Shown: in pieces, positions 1 to 8,884 of the stretch | Position numbering within the stretch: the stretch's first letter is position 1 | Layout of the letters: each line of letters begins with the position of its first letter | Assembly: GCA_029248745.1 (NCBI GenBank) | Contig: JAQWIT010000020.1 | Location: 124,001-188,000 of the forward strand | Source of the DNA: Gammaproteobacteria bacterium | GTDB taxonomy: Bacteria; Pseudomonadota; Gammaproteobacteria; Nitrosococcales; Methylophagaceae | Length of the DNA: 64,000 nt | Direction: 5' to 3' | Made by a program: the position numbers and the translations under genes | Notes under the pieces: generated by a model | The model's input: only the letters and a program-made list of their open reading frames with translations | What the model was told of the DNA's origin: nothing | Databases searched by the model: none

Positions 1-1258
1 TACCAATTTGGGACCCCATCAAACCTGCATCACCGGTTAGCGCACCGAGAATATCACCAGGCCTAACTTTATTTTTGCGACCTACATCAAGCTGAATCGT
101 CACCATTTGTGGTTGTAGACTAAAACCAGGATCACGATCTAATGAAGTGGGTACATCAATAATGCTTGGCTTTTTCTGATAATCACCAATTGCTTTGACA
201 CGTACATGTTCAAATTCGGTGAATAAACTTAAGGCGATGCCCTTCTCACCTGCACGGCCTGTACGCCCTATTCGGTGTACATAAATCTCAGGATCACGCG
301 GTAGCTCATAATTGATCACGGCTTGTAGGGCCTTAATATCTAAACCACGTGCCGCTACATCAGTTGCAACTAAAACAGAACAACTATTATTAGCAAATCT
401 GACCAGTACTTGATCACGTTCACGCTGATCTAAATCACCATGAATGGCTAACGCTTCGATCTGATGTTCACGTAACCAAACTGCCACCTCATCACATTGT
501 TTTTTGGTATGACAAAAAACAACGGTAGATTCAGGCTGATAATGCTCAAACAACGCCAGTAAGCTATTGTTCCGCTGATGTTTTTTGACTTCGTAAAACA
601 ACTGCTCAATCACATTCGGTTGATGATCGGATTCTACTGTCACCATCAACGGTTTTTTCTGAAAACGTTTGCTGATGTGCTGAATCGTATCAGGGTAGGT
701 AGCAGAGAATAGTAGAGTCTGACGCGACGAGGGGGTTTGCTCAAAAATCTCTTGCATCACATCGATAAAGCCCATATCTAGCATGCGGTCTGCTTCATCA
801 AGCACCAATGTCGTCAAACCATCGAGCTTTAAGGTGGATTTTCGCAAATGATCTTGAATCCTACCTGGTGTCCCCACCACGATATGGGCACCGTGTTCTA
901 AAGAGCCCACTTGTGGCCCAAAAGGTTTACCACCACATAGTAAAATCAACTTAATATTCGATGTCGCACGCGCTAAACGGCGAATTTCTTTACCAACTTG
1001 ATCTGCCAATTCACGTGTTGGGCATAATACCAGGGCCTGAACACCAAAAAAGCGTGGATTGATCTTATTCAATAACCCCAAACCAAAAGCGGCTGTTTTA
1101 CCGCTGCCTGTTTTAGCCTTGGCGATCACATCTTTCCCTTGCAGGATGGCAGGCAAACTTTGCGCCTGAGTAGGCGTCATTTTATGATAGCCCAAAGAGC
1201 TTAAATTAGTGAGCTGCGCCTTAGAGAGCGAAAGAGAAGAAAAAGCGGCTTGAGCCAT
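1..1258 (-). CDS. dbpA: ATP-dependent RNA helicase DbpA (3' end outside the window)
   Basis: DEAD-box RNA helicase that remodels 23S rRNA helix 92 during large-subunit assembly. Translating the minus strand from the ATG at 1258 gives an N-terminal Q-motif region, Walker A AKTGSGKT, the DEAD box in VLDEADRML, the SAT motif in LLFSATYP, and the motif VI region HRIGRTGRAG. The last visible part matches the DbpA-specific C-terminal RNA-binding domain (GRKNKVRPGDILGALTGDAG), which separates it from RhlB, RhlE and SrmB. About 419 codons are visible; the family is about 457-460 residues, so only the tail of the RNA-binding domain is cut off by the window edge. No lesion seen. Confidence 0.93.
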   Translation of the reverse strand, partial: MAQAAFSSLSLSKAQLTNLSSLGYHKMTPTQAQSLPAILQGKDVIAKAKTGSGKTAAFGLGLLNKINPRFFGVQALVLCPTRELADQVGKEIRRLARATSNIKLILLCGGKPFGPQVGSLEHGAHIVVGTPGRIQDHLRKSTLKLDGLTTLVLDEADRMLDMGFIDVMQEIFEQTPSSRQTLLFSATYPDTIQHISKRFQKKPLMVTVESDHQPNVIEQLFYEVKKHQRNNSLLALFEHYQPESTVVFCHTKKQCDEVAVWLREHQIEALAIHGDLDQRERDQVLVRFANNSCSVLVATDVAARGLDIKALQAVINYELPRDPEIYVHRIGRTGRAGEKGIALSLFTEFEHVRVKAIGDYQKKPSIIDVPTSLDRDPGFSLQPQMVTIQLDVGRKNKVRPGDILGALTGDAGLMGSQIG

Positions 1259-1356
1259 GAAGAAAGATCACGATTGGAAAAAGCCACGATCATACCAGAG
1301 CGATGACTTCATAAATGAAAAGATTTAAATTTAACAATCCAATTTTAAAATACGAA

Positions 1357-1758
1357 CTATAATGGCAATCCCGCTTCCTTCCATGCTTCAAGACCACCTT
1401 TAAAGATGTACGTTTTCGGCACGCCAACACTGTCCATATACTGCACCACAGGCATGGGAATTAAACCTTTCATCGGGACTAGAATAACGGGCTTCGACGT
1501 AACAGATAATTCAGCTGTCCCATTAATAAAAGAAATACCCGGCATATTGACGGCACAAGAGATATGACCCTTATCAAAAGTGGTCTTTTCAGCTAAATCA
1601 ATCAACAGCGCTTGTTCTTGTTCAATAAGCTCAGCTGCTCGCTTAGCATCAATCTCTTCAGTTTCACCACCGAAAGCTTTACTGGTCTTTTTAGACAGTA
1701 AAACGATAACCACAATCGCAATCAGTCCTATCCACCAATACTGCGGCACTAATTCCAT
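1357..1758 (-). CDS. Membrane-anchored rhodanese-like protein without the catalytic Cys
   Basis: 133 residues. One N-terminal membrane segment (about residues 9-21, WIGLIAIVVIVLL) is followed by a rhodanese fold with the usual INxPG-like turn (VNMPGISF) and the C-terminal GGLEAWKEAGLPL signature. In active rhodaneses the loop after the central beta strand holds a CRxGxR-type cysteine. Here the equivalent stretch reads VPMKGLIP and has no cysteine, so sulfur transfer by the normal mechanism is not expected. The topology is like other short membrane rhodanese proteins of gammaproteobacteria, so this may be a structural or regulatory homologue. It stands alone between dbpA and yigZ. Confidence 0.75.
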   Translation of the reverse strand: MELVPQYWWIGLIAIVVIVLLSKKTSKAFGGETEEIDAKRAAELIEQEQALLIDLAEKTTFDKGHISCAVNMPGISFINGTAELSVTSKPVILVPMKGLIPMPVVQYMDSVGVPKTYIFKGGLEAWKEAGLPL

Positions 1759-1949
1759 ACTAAACCTTTATCTGAAAGTATTATATTCTGCATTATGGGC
1801 CACGACGGTATCTATTAGCAATGGCTTCTTTTAAATCAGAAATCAATTATTCTGCCCCCATTGATTGTATGGAATAAACTAAATAACAATATTGAAAACA
1901 TTATCCTAACACGTATTAAAGTAACGCTTAAAACGTTAAAATTGCTGTT

Positions 1950-2531
1950 ATGTCCAAATCAATTCAAACGATTCATCATCCTTCAAATACCGAATTCGAG
2001 ATCAAGAAATCCCGTTTTATTGGGGCAACCTATCCTTGTGCAACACAACAACAAGCTGTTCAACATCTGAATAAACTCGCCAGTGAACACCCTAATGCTA
2101 ATCACCTCGCCTTTGCATGGCGTATTCGACAGGAAGATGGGTTTATCCATGAATGTTGTCATGATGCAGGTGAACCTTCAGGCACGGCAGGTAGACCCAT
2201 TTTGGCACCATTAGAAGGTGAAAACCTCATTAATGTGGTTGTGGGTCTGATTCGGTATTTTGGTGGGGTGAAACTTGGAACAGGTGGCTTAACACGGGCT
2301 TATGGTAATGCCGCTAAAATGGCCATTGAACAGGCAGCTTTTCAACCTTGGGTGGAAATAACAGCGTTTGAGATGGAGATTGAATATAGCGAATTACAAA
2401 AATTGGAATATCAGCTCAAAAAACTTCATGGCCAGTTGCTTGACCAACAGTTCAGCGACAAAGTGAAAGTCACTGTGCAATTACCGCTGGCTAAAAAGCA
2501 ATCATTGCTAGGATTGTTTAAAACTTATTGA
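1950..2531 (+). CDS. yigZ: YigZ/IMPACT family protein
   Basis: 193 residues, close to E. coli YigZ (about 205). The N-terminal UPF0029/Impact domain is recognisable from EIKKSRFIG near residues 17-25, the AFAWRIR segment, the GEPSGTAGRP motif and YFGGVKLGTGGLTRAY. The C-terminal part (about 130-193) is the small DUF1949 domain. The family is conserved but its bacterial biochemical role is not settled; the eukaryotic homologue modulates Gcn2. The gene is convergent with the PilZ gene and their 3' ends overlap by 7 bases. The start is the first ATG ahead of the conserved domain. Confidence 0.88.
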   Translation: MSKSIQTIHHPSNTEFEIKKSRFIGATYPCATQQQAVQHLNKLASEHPNANHLAFAWRIRQEDGFIHECCHDAGEPSGTAGRPILAPLEGENLINVVVGLIRYFGGVKLGTGGLTRAYGNAAKMAIEQAAFQPWVEITAFEMEIEYSELQKLEYQLKKLHGQLLDQQFSDKVKVTVQLPLAKKQSLLGLFKTY

Positions 2532-2788
2532 ATAAACTCAACGGCAAAGACAATATTTTCTTCTGAACGCACAACTTCAGCGTCAAGGACTGGCACACCA
2601 TCGAATTCAAGCATCTGAACTCTAACTTGTTCTTGTATATCGAAAATACAGGTGTTTTCGCAAAACAGGTAAAGACCTGAATCAGAAAAATCACGCATTT
2701 CTAAATTATAACTTTCAGCATTAGCGACAACTTGAATATTCGCTTGATGCTTAACACGATTATGAGGACGTTGATTAGCTACAGTCAT
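2525..2788 (-). CDS. PilZ domain protein
   Basis: A single-domain protein of 87 residues. It shows the two PilZ hallmarks for cyclic-di-GMP binding: an arginine-rich N terminus (RPHNRVKH, in place of RxxxR) and DFSDSGLYL (the D/NxSxxG element). I chose the ATG at 2788 because a GGAGG Shine-Dalgarno sits nine bases upstream; an in-frame GTG nine bases earlier overlaps that site and is unlikely. It is probably a c-di-GMP effector, partner unknown. A relic of an EAL phosphodiesterase lies elsewhere in the window (16012-16289), so part of the c-di-GMP network has been lost while this effector is kept. Confidence 0.8.
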   Translation of the reverse strand: MTVANQRPHNRVKHQANIQVVANAESYNLEMRDFSDSGLYLFCENTCIFDIQEQVRVQMLEFDGVPVLDAEVVRSEENIVFAVEFIQ

Positions 2789-2900
2789 ATAGTACACCCT
2801 CCACTTCCCTTTTAATTACATAGTGGATTATAGGCGCAACAGAATATAAAACGCCAAGGCTTGAGGCCAAATATGTACATTACACTGCAAAACCGCGGTT

Positions 2901-3623
2901 TTAAAGGGGAATTTGAGTCGTTAACAGGCCGATAAGACCACCAAATACACCACCCCAAACGACTAACCAACCCAAATGTTGGCGAATCATCGTTTGTACA
3001 ATGTCTTTAACCATCTGAGGTGTTAACTCATCTAAGCGTGCGTCAACAACTTGTTCTACTTGCTCAAAAAGCTCATTACTAACAGGAGAACTGCTTAGCT
3101 TTGCTTTGACACTTTGTTGAAATGAAGGGCTATGAGCAATCTCATTGAGTGCCGTTTTCATCTTAATAATAAAAGGCTCTTTCAGTGGCTTAATGGCTTC
3201 TTCTCCGCCGACCATCGCTAACATGCCGCCAAAGGAAGAATTAATAATTGTTTCGACCAAGCCATTGAATGCAGGGTTTAAATCAGTTTCATCTATGACT
3301 TGAGTGAAATCCAGCGTATGGTGTTCATCTTCTGTCACCATATCAGCAAAAAAACGGTCTAAATTATTTTGGCTAAAGAATTGTTGCATCACTAAGTCAT
3401 GGATCCCGTCCTTAAATTCTTCGAATCTAGCGACGACAACACCCGAACCATATAATCCGGGGACGCGTTCAAATAACATGTGAATCGCCAGCCAGTTCGT
3501 GACACCACCTGCCAGAGAAAATAAACCAACAGCGAGTAAAACTTCTTTAATGGGACCTGTTGATACTACTCCAGCACCGACAATACTGGCAGCAATAACA
3601 TTGGAAAGAACACTTTTATTCAT
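2901..3623 (-). CDS. DUF445 family membrane protein
   Basis: 240 residues. The N terminus has a hydrophobic pair ending in GGVTNWLAIHMLFERVPGLYG, the typical DUF445 signature; the C terminus (about residues 215-237) is a second membrane segment with GGVFGGLIG. The central soluble part is mostly helical. Family function is unknown; it is predicted to be an inner-membrane protein with a large soluble region. It starts inside the last codons of the upstream 94-residue gene (overlap 8 bases), so the two are probably translationally coupled. Confidence 0.8.
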   Translation of the reverse strand: MNKSVLSNVIAASIVGAGVVSTGPIKEVLLAVGLFSLAGGVTNWLAIHMLFERVPGLYGSGVVVARFEEFKDGIHDLVMQQFFSQNNLDRFFADMVTEDEHHTLDFTQVIDETDLNPAFNGLVETIINSSFGGMLAMVGGEEAIKPLKEPFIIKMKTALNEIAHSPSFQQSVKAKLSSSPVSNELFEQVEQVVDARLDELTPQMVKDIVQTMIRQHLGWLVVWGGVFGGLIGLLTTQIPL

Positions 3624-3900
3624 TCGTCCATTTCGTTAGTGCATCAATCACAGACTTCGCTTGATCTTTACTTGAAATATTAAACTTAGAACGTTGACTA
3701 TATTCACCATTGCGTTTTTGGTAACGACGAATCGTGTATTTATCGGGGCCAAACTCACCTGTTTTATGGTCTAAATCCTGATACCGAAACATAAGTGTTG
3801 CCCATGCGCCTTTTGTTAAGATCACTTTATCTAATTCTTTAACGGTCATTTCTTCACCTTCCAGGTATTCAACCGTTAATTCATCTACTGTTTCAGCCAT
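3616..3900 (-). CDS. Conserved hypothetical protein, 94 residues
   Basis: A small soluble acidic protein with no signal peptide or membrane segment. It contains a beta-rich central stretch (KVILTKGAWATLMFRYQDLD) and a YTIRRYQKRNGEY segment followed by an amphipathic C-terminal helix. I do not recognise a named domain. Codon use and the tight coupling to the DUF445 gene (8-base overlap) support a real gene. The upstream aminopeptidase gene ends 16 bases before this start, so all three may be one transcript. Confidence 0.65.
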   Translation of the reverse strand: MAETVDELTVEYLEGEEMTVKELDKVILTKGAWATLMFRYQDLDHKTGEFGPDKYTIRRYQKRNGEYSQRSKFNISSKDQAKSVIDALTKWTNE

Positions 3901-3916
3901 GTTAAATCCTTACTGT

Positions 3917-5218
3917 TTAAATTGAATCATTATAAAATTGTGTTATGACGCGACACAGCATACCAGCATCGCGACTGCCGGCATGTTCTCTAATAGAATG
4001 CATGGCATAACTCGGCAATCCGACATCTAATGTCTTCACACCGACACCCCCCGCCGTAATCGGTCCGATAGTGCTACCACAGCCCATATCACTACGGACA
4101 ACAAAGTCTTGGACTGGCACGTCGACTTGAGCACATAAGTGACGAAAATAAGCACTGGTTTCGCTATTCGTCGCATAACGTTGATTAGCATTGGTTTTAA
4201 TCACAGGACCTGCGTTGAGTTTTGGTCCATGTTCGGCATCGTGCTTATCTGCATAATTTGGGTGTATGGCATGGGCATTATCGACTGAGATTAATAAAGA
4301 ATGCTGAACCATTCGTTGATAGGCTTCATTATCCTGACAGAGTCGTAACAAGATTGACTCTAAGAACGGTCCTTGTGCACCCGACGTAGATAGACTACCG
4401 ACTTCTTCATGATCACTGCAAACCAATAAGGCCGGTTGCTGTGCATCACAGGCAAGAATCGCTTCTAAACCTACAAAGCAGCTCAATAAATTATCCAAAC
4501 GCGCACTACTAATAAAGTCCTCATTCAGCCCCGTGACAGCGGCATTTTGAACATCGTAAAGACAGATTTCATAATCCAACACATTCACAATGTCGAGGGT
4601 AGGAGTTTGCTTTAAGACTTGTTGTTTTAACAGCTCACGAAAATCAAATTCTGAAGTTTCGTCACCCTGCATCAAAATAGGCGGTAAATGTTGTTGTGTG
4701 TTGACAGTGCGATTTTTATTGGCTTCTCTATCGAGGTGAATAGCAAGACTTGGAATAATCGCCACGGCTTGTTCGAAGTTCACCAGAGCGTCTTGCAGTA
4801 CATTATTTGAATCAACATAATTAACACGGCCTGCCATTGATAAATCACGATCAAACCAAGGGTTCAATAATGCACCGCCATAAACTTCAACACCCAATTG
4901 GCATAAGCCCTGAACAGTTTTTTCTGGTTTTGGTTTCACATGTAAACACGGACTATCCGTATGTGCCCCCATCATTTTAAAACCAACATCAGCTAATTGG
5001 GTATCAGGTAGGGTGAAAGCGATTAAAGAAGAATCATTACGGGTTACATAATATTGGCCAGCCTCGATATTAGCCCAGCTTTGCCGCTCATCAAGTTGTA
5101 TAAAGCCTGCCGAATCGAGGCTATTAGTCATAGTCTTGACAGCATGGAATGGTGTTGGAGAAGCATCTATGAAATCACACAAACGCTGATTAAAAGCCAC
5201 TAAATTTGTATCAGTCAT
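3917..5218 (-). CDS. apeB: M18 family aminopeptidase
   Basis: 433 residues, the normal size for bacterial M18 (aspartyl) aminopeptidases, which are dodecameric zinc enzymes that remove N-terminal residues in the cytoplasm. Visible metal-site motifs include MMGAHTDSPCLHVKP near residue 85, the SDHEEVGS motif around residues 270-277 (general base and zinc ligand glutamates), and the late SDMGCGSTIGPI and MHSIREHAG segments. The first ATG is used. It is probably first in a run with the 94-residue protein and DUF445. The symbol is by family; the gene could equally be labelled only as an M18 peptidase. Confidence 0.9.
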   Translation of the reverse strand: MTDTNLVAFNQRLCDFIDASPTPFHAVKTMTNSLDSAGFIQLDERQSWANIEAGQYYVTRNDSSLIAFTLPDTQLADVGFKMMGAHTDSPCLHVKPKPEKTVQGLCQLGVEVYGGALLNPWFDRDLSMAGRVNYVDSNNVLQDALVNFEQAVAIIPSLAIHLDREANKNRTVNTQQHLPPILMQGDETSEFDFRELLKQQVLKQTPTLDIVNVLDYEICLYDVQNAAVTGLNEDFISSARLDNLLSCFVGLEAILACDAQQPALLVCSDHEEVGSLSTSGAQGPFLESILLRLCQDNEAYQRMVQHSLLISVDNAHAIHPNYADKHDAEHGPKLNAGPVIKTNANQRYATNSETSAYFRHLCAQVDVPVQDFVVRSDMGCGSTIGPITAGGVGVKTLDVGLPSYAMHSIREHAGSRDAGMLCRVITQFYNDSI

Positions 5219-5289
5219 ACCTTTCTCCCAGCACAGCCATTATATAAACAAGCGCCAATCATACAGAAAGCCTCATTAAATAGAGATAT

Positions 5290-5715
5290 TTATTGATCAG
5301 CATCATCTGGTTTCTTTCGTCTAATAGTCCGTGCCAAACCACCATGAACACGACAACGATCAGCCAAACAACCACGGTCCCACCCTTCTGGTGGTCTAAT
5401 CGCGACAGAGTTTTTACAGCGCTTACCATTATTTAATGGCGCACCACATTCGGGTCGGTAACGCTTTATTTTCTCCCACCCTTCTAATACCCGAGTTGCC
5501 CGGCGAATGGCTTTCGCTTGCTTAGGCGAAGGAGATATTGAATCGATCGGAGTAGTCTTTTGATCAGTATTACGCCACCAATGACGAGGCACGGGTAAAG
5601 GCAAACCAAATCGTCGGGCTAAGTCATCTGGTTTACGAAAGGCTTCGTAGCGTAATAATTCGATTGCTGCTTTTTCTAAACTGGCCGTGAAAATTTTACT
5701 TTCTTCAGGCTTCAT
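5290..5715 (-). CDS. Hypothetical protein with Cys-rich HGG C-terminal motif
   Basis: 141 residues. The N-terminal 60 are helical and contain a PLPVPRHWW stretch. The C-terminal part is a possible zinc-binding region: CGAPLNNGKRC, then later CLADRCRVHGGLA, giving four cysteines and a histidine. The RCRVHGG segment resembles HGG motifs seen in phage and mobile-element small proteins that may bind nucleic acid, but I cannot assign a family. It starts three bases after the ycgN stop, so it is co-transcribed with a cysteine-cluster protein. No mobile element is visible here. Confidence 0.6.
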   Translation of the reverse strand: MKPEESKIFTASLEKAAIELLRYEAFRKPDDLARRFGLPLPVPRHWWRNTDQKTTPIDSISPSPKQAKAIRRATRVLEGWEKIKRYRPECGAPLNNGKRCKNSVAIRPPEGWDRGCLADRCRVHGGLARTIRRKKPDDADQ

Positions 5716-5718
5716 AGG

Positions 5719-6192
5719 TTAATTGGCAGCCACTTTAATTGCATCACGCAACAATACGATCTCATCACTTAAATCACCTAACTCAGCTTCTGGTTTGGCA
5801 ATGTCTCGAACAGAGACACCCGCATCAATAACACTTTGAGATGTACCCGAAATCAGTGGGTGCCACTCAGGCAATGTTTCCCCTTCGGCTAAAAGCCTAT
5901 ATGCACACGTAGGTGGCAACCACTCAAAATAGCGGGCTTGTTCAACACTTAGCTGAACACAATTTGGCATACGTTGTTCACGATTAGCATAATCAGTACA
6001 GCGGCACTGCGCAATATCCAGTAAGTCGCAAGCAGCACGGGTATAAAAAACTGCACCATCATCAGCATCTTCAAGTTTATGCAAACAGCAGCGACCACAG
6101 CCATCACACAGGCTTTCCCATTCATCATGGCTCATTTGACTCAGTCGTTTTTGTTCCCAAAAAGCAGGAGATGTTTTACTCTTTTCTGTCAT
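5719..6192 (-). CDS. ycgN: YcgN family cysteine-cluster protein (UPF0260)
   Basis: 157 residues, family length about 150. The sequence [12 protein letters not shown] near residue 30, [15 protein letters not shown], and MPNCVQLS give the conserved cysteine set shared with CxxCxxCC metal-binding proteins; [11 protein letters not shown] and WHPLISG are also family signatures. The role is unknown and a metal or Fe-S cofactor is likely. Its start codon overlaps that of the divergent gene at 6191 (both lie in the tetranucleotide CATG), so neither gene can have a promoter between them; each promoter must lie inside the other coding region. Confidence 0.88.
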   Translation of the reverse strand: MTEKSKTSPAFWEQKRLSQMSHDEWESLCDGCGRCCLHKLEDADDGAVFYTRAACDLLDIAQCRCTDYANREQRMPNCVQLSVEQARYFEWLPPTCAYRLLAEGETLPEWHPLISGTSQSVIDAGVSVRDIAKPEAELGDLSDEIVLLRDAIKVAAN

Positions 6193-6664
6193 GGCAGCTT
6201 TATCTGATTTATCAAAAATTATCTTACCTTTTATTCAACAATATCGTGGTCAGAGCATACTTATTGCTGGTGACTTGGTTAAAAACACGCTTAATACCGT
6301 GCAAGATACCAGATCCTATACTTTGACAACACCATTTACGCTCGCTCAACTAGAGACACTGCCAACAATTGATATCGCCATTGTCAGTGATGTGATTGAA
6401 AATTTAAATAAAGTTGATGCTGTGCAATGGCTTTCTACCTTAAGAAATCAATATGCCCAACACCTTTTATTGATAGTCGATCAAAAACAGTTCCGTTCCG
6501 ACTGGGTTTTGACAGATTATTTTGCCTTGGGTTTTAAAAAACAAGGGCAAATTAATCATTATCAAATATTTAGTTACGCTATCGAAGATTATCAATTTAA
6601 AAAGGAATGGTTAAACAGTAGATACTGGGCTAATCCAGATAACTTCGATAAATATCGTTGGTAG
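6191..6664 (+). CDS. DUF6231 family hypothetical protein
   Basis: 157 residues, no signal peptide or membrane segment. The pattern of alternating hydrophobic strands and helices ([29 protein letters not shown]) looks like a Rossmann-like fold, and the C-terminal [15 protein letters not shown] is the signature I associate with DUF6231. Function unknown. The start is fixed by the absence of another Met near the N terminus, and it overlaps the start of divergent ycgN. Terminates with TAG, showing that TAG is a genuine stop codon in this genome. Confidence 0.7.
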   Translation: MAALSDLSKIILPFIQQYRGQSILIAGDLVKNTLNTVQDTRSYTLTTPFTLAQLETLPTIDIAIVSDVIENLNKVDAVQWLSTLRNQYAQHLLLIVDQKQFRSDWVLTDYFALGFKKQGQINHYQIFSYAIEDYQFKKEWLNSRYWANPDNFDKYRW

Positions 6665-6753
6665 TAGGCCCTAGAACTAAACCTAAACCACAGTTTCAAA
6701 GCCTAGATTAAGCTATACTTATATTTAACGAATATTCATACATTGCTCTGGCA

Positions 6754-6786
6754 ATGTCATATCAATGTCGTACGATTGACTATAAT
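6754..6786 (+). promoter_or_regulatory. Pho-box-like promoter of ppk1
   Basis: Two seven-base direct repeats, ATGTCAT at 6754-6760 and ATGTCGT at 6765-6771, are separated by ATCA and so repeat every 11 bases. This is the layout of a PhoB-binding Pho box (consensus CTGTCAT-N4-CTGTCAT). A perfect TATAAT lies at 6781-6786, nine bases after the box; in E. coli Pho promoters the -10 follows at about ten. No ordinary -35 is seen, as expected for an activator-dependent promoter. Match and spacing are seen directly; PhoB control is inferred. Confidence 0.6.
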
Positions 6787-6793
6787 AGCGCTC

Positions 6794-8884
6794 ATGGACA
6801 CAGATAATACAACCCTCGACCTAGCTAACCCAGGCCTATACTTAAACCGAGATTTAAGCTTGCTCGAGTTTAACTGGCGAGTACTACAACAAGCATTGGA
6901 TGAATCAGTTCCAATGCTGGAACGACTCAATTATCTATGTATTTCTAGCACCAATTTAGATGAATTTTTTGAAATTCGTGTGGCAGGTTTAATTCAGCAA
7001 ATCGAAATCAGTGATTTGTATATTGAAGCCGATCAAGTAACACCTCAAGAAGCACTTAAATTAATCAAGGCACGTGCTCATGAAATTATTGAAGAGCAAT
7101 ACGAGGTTTTAAACGATGTGTTATTACCGGCATTAGAACAAGAAGGCATCGAAGTCTTATCACGAGCAAATTGGACGCCAGAACAAACAAAATGGCTGCG
7201 GACTTACTTCACTGAAGAAATTGCGCCTATATTAAGTCCAATGGGCTTAGATTCAGCTCATCCTTTCCCACGCTTACTAAATAAAAGTTTGAACTTTATT
7301 GTTTCTCTTGTAGGTAAAGACGCCTTTGGCCGTAACCGTGGATTTGCCATTCTACAAGCACCTCGCGCTTTGCCGCGCGTCATTGAGTTACCTCATGAAG
7401 ATGAAAAAAAAGGTACACATCGTTTTGTCTTTTTGTCTTCCATTATTCATGCTTTCGCTGAAGACTTATTCTATGGCATGAAAGTCAAAGGGTGTTATCA
7501 ATTCCGTGTCACACGCAACAGTGATTTGGCAATTGATACCGAAGAAACCAGTGATTTATTATCTGCTATCGCCAATGAATTAACCCATCGACATTATGGT
7601 GACGAAGTCAGGCTGGAGATCGCTCATAATTGCCCCCAAACTTTAGTCGATTTCCTTCGCGTACAGTGTGGTATGGAAGAAGACAAAGTCTACTTAGTCA
7701 ATGGGCCAGTTAACTTAAGTCGTATTCAAGAGATTTATAACCTTGTCGAAAGAACAGATTTGAAATTTAAGCCATTCAAACAAGGTTATCCTGCATCGTT
7801 ACCTGCAAATTCCGATTTGTTTTCTGTACTACGCAAACAAGATGTCTTGCTTCATCACCCGTACCATTCATTTAGTCCGGTCATTGACTTTATAAAACAA
7901 GCAGCAACAGACCCCACTGTTTTGGCCATTAAACAAACGCTCTATAGAACAGGCTCAAAGTCACCTATCGTTGATGCCTTAGTCGTGGCATCTAAAGCGG
8001 GTAAAGAAGTCACTGTCGTTATTGAACTCCGTGCTCGATTTGATGAAGCCGAAAATGTCGCTCTAGCCTCTCGACTTCAACAAGCAGCTGTTCATGTTGT
8101 GTATGGTATCGTTGGCTATAAAACCCATGCCAAAATGTTGCTTGTCCTACGCCGTGAAAATAATAAATTAAGACGGTATGCCCATTTGGGGACAGGAAAT
8201 TACCATCGTAGTACATCGCGTATCTACACCGATTACGGCTTCTTAACATCAGATAAACAGATTACCGAAGATGTTAGCCACTTATTCGTGCAATTAACCA
8301 GTTTAGGGAAAGTCCCCAAAACAAATAAATTATTGCATGCTCCATTCACCCTCATGGATGGTTTATTGAGCAGAATCGAACGTGAAATTGCCAATGTAGA
8401 GGCTGGTAAATCAGGTCATATCATTGCTAAAGTCAACGCCCTTGTTGAACCAACAATGATCAGTGCTTTTTATCGCGCTTCAATGGCTGGTGTAAAAATC
8501 GATCTTATCGTTCGTGGTATATGTTGTCTTAAACCTGGCATCGAAGGGCTATCAGAAAATATTCAGGTGCGTAGTATCATCGGCCGTTTCTTGGAACATA
8601 CACGCATCTATTATTTTAAAAATGATGAAGAACCCGAGGTTTGGGCTGCCAGTGCCGACTTGATGAAACGGAACCTATTACGCCGTGTTGAAGCCTGTTT
8701 TCCAATCCAACCAAAACAGCTTCGCCAACAGGTTATCGATGATTTACATGTCTATTTGGTTGACAATGTGCAAGCGTGGCAACTTGCTGCTGATGGGCGC
8801 TATCAACGTATAGAAAAAGAGTCCGAAACTGAAACAATGTGCGCGCAATCGACACTGCTAGAACAAATGGCAAAAACATATTAA
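6794..8884 (+). CDS. ppk1: Polyphosphate kinase 1
   Basis: 696 residues from the ATG at 6794, normal for PPK1 (about 690). It makes polyphosphate from ATP through a histidine phosphoenzyme. Visible: N domain LNRDLSLLEFNWRVL, the STNLDEFFEIRV helix, and the two phospholipase-D-like catalytic domains with KTHAKMLL (the phosphorylated histidine) and RRYAHLGTGNYH, then the second domain with EHTRIYYF. A longer reading from a TTG at 6743 is rejected because it adds a non-family extension that would cover the promoter. With TATAAT at 6781-6786, transcription would start at or just before the ATG, implying a leaderless or near-leaderless mRNA. A second polyphosphate kinase gene (ppk2, 29885-30841) is broken. 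Confidence 0.95.
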   Translation: MDTDNTTLDLANPGLYLNRDLSLLEFNWRVLQQALDESVPMLERLNYLCISSTNLDEFFEIRVAGLIQQIEISDLYIEADQVTPQEALKLIKARAHEIIEEQYEVLNDVLLPALEQEGIEVLSRANWTPEQTKWLRTYFTEEIAPILSPMGLDSAHPFPRLLNKSLNFIVSLVGKDAFGRNRGFAILQAPRALPRVIELPHEDEKKGTHRFVFLSSIIHAFAEDLFYGMKVKGCYQFRVTRNSDLAIDTEETSDLLSAIANELTHRHYGDEVRLEIAHNCPQTLVDFLRVQCGMEEDKVYLVNGPVNLSRIQEIYNLVERTDLKFKPFKQGYPASLPANSDLFSVLRKQDVLLHHPYHSFSPVIDFIKQAATDPTVLAIKQTLYRTGSKSPIVDALVVASKAGKEVTVVIELRARFDEAENVALASRLQQAAVHVVYGIVGYKTHAKMLLVLRRENNKLRRYAHLGTGNYHRSTSRIYTDYGFLTSDKQITEDVSHLFVQLTSLGKVPKTNKLLHAPFTLMDGLLSRIEREIANVEAGKSGHIIAKVNALVEPTMISAFYRASMAGVKIDLIVRGICCLKPGIEGLSENIQVRSIIGRFLEHTRIYYFKNDEEPEVWAASADLMKRNLLRRVEACFPIQPKQLRQQVIDDLHVYLVDNVQAWQLAADGRYQRIEKESETETMCAQSTLLEQMAKTY

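Noticed and set aside
6743-6793. TTG start at 6743 for ppk1.
   Set aside because: It adds 17 non-family residues that lie on the Pho box and -10.
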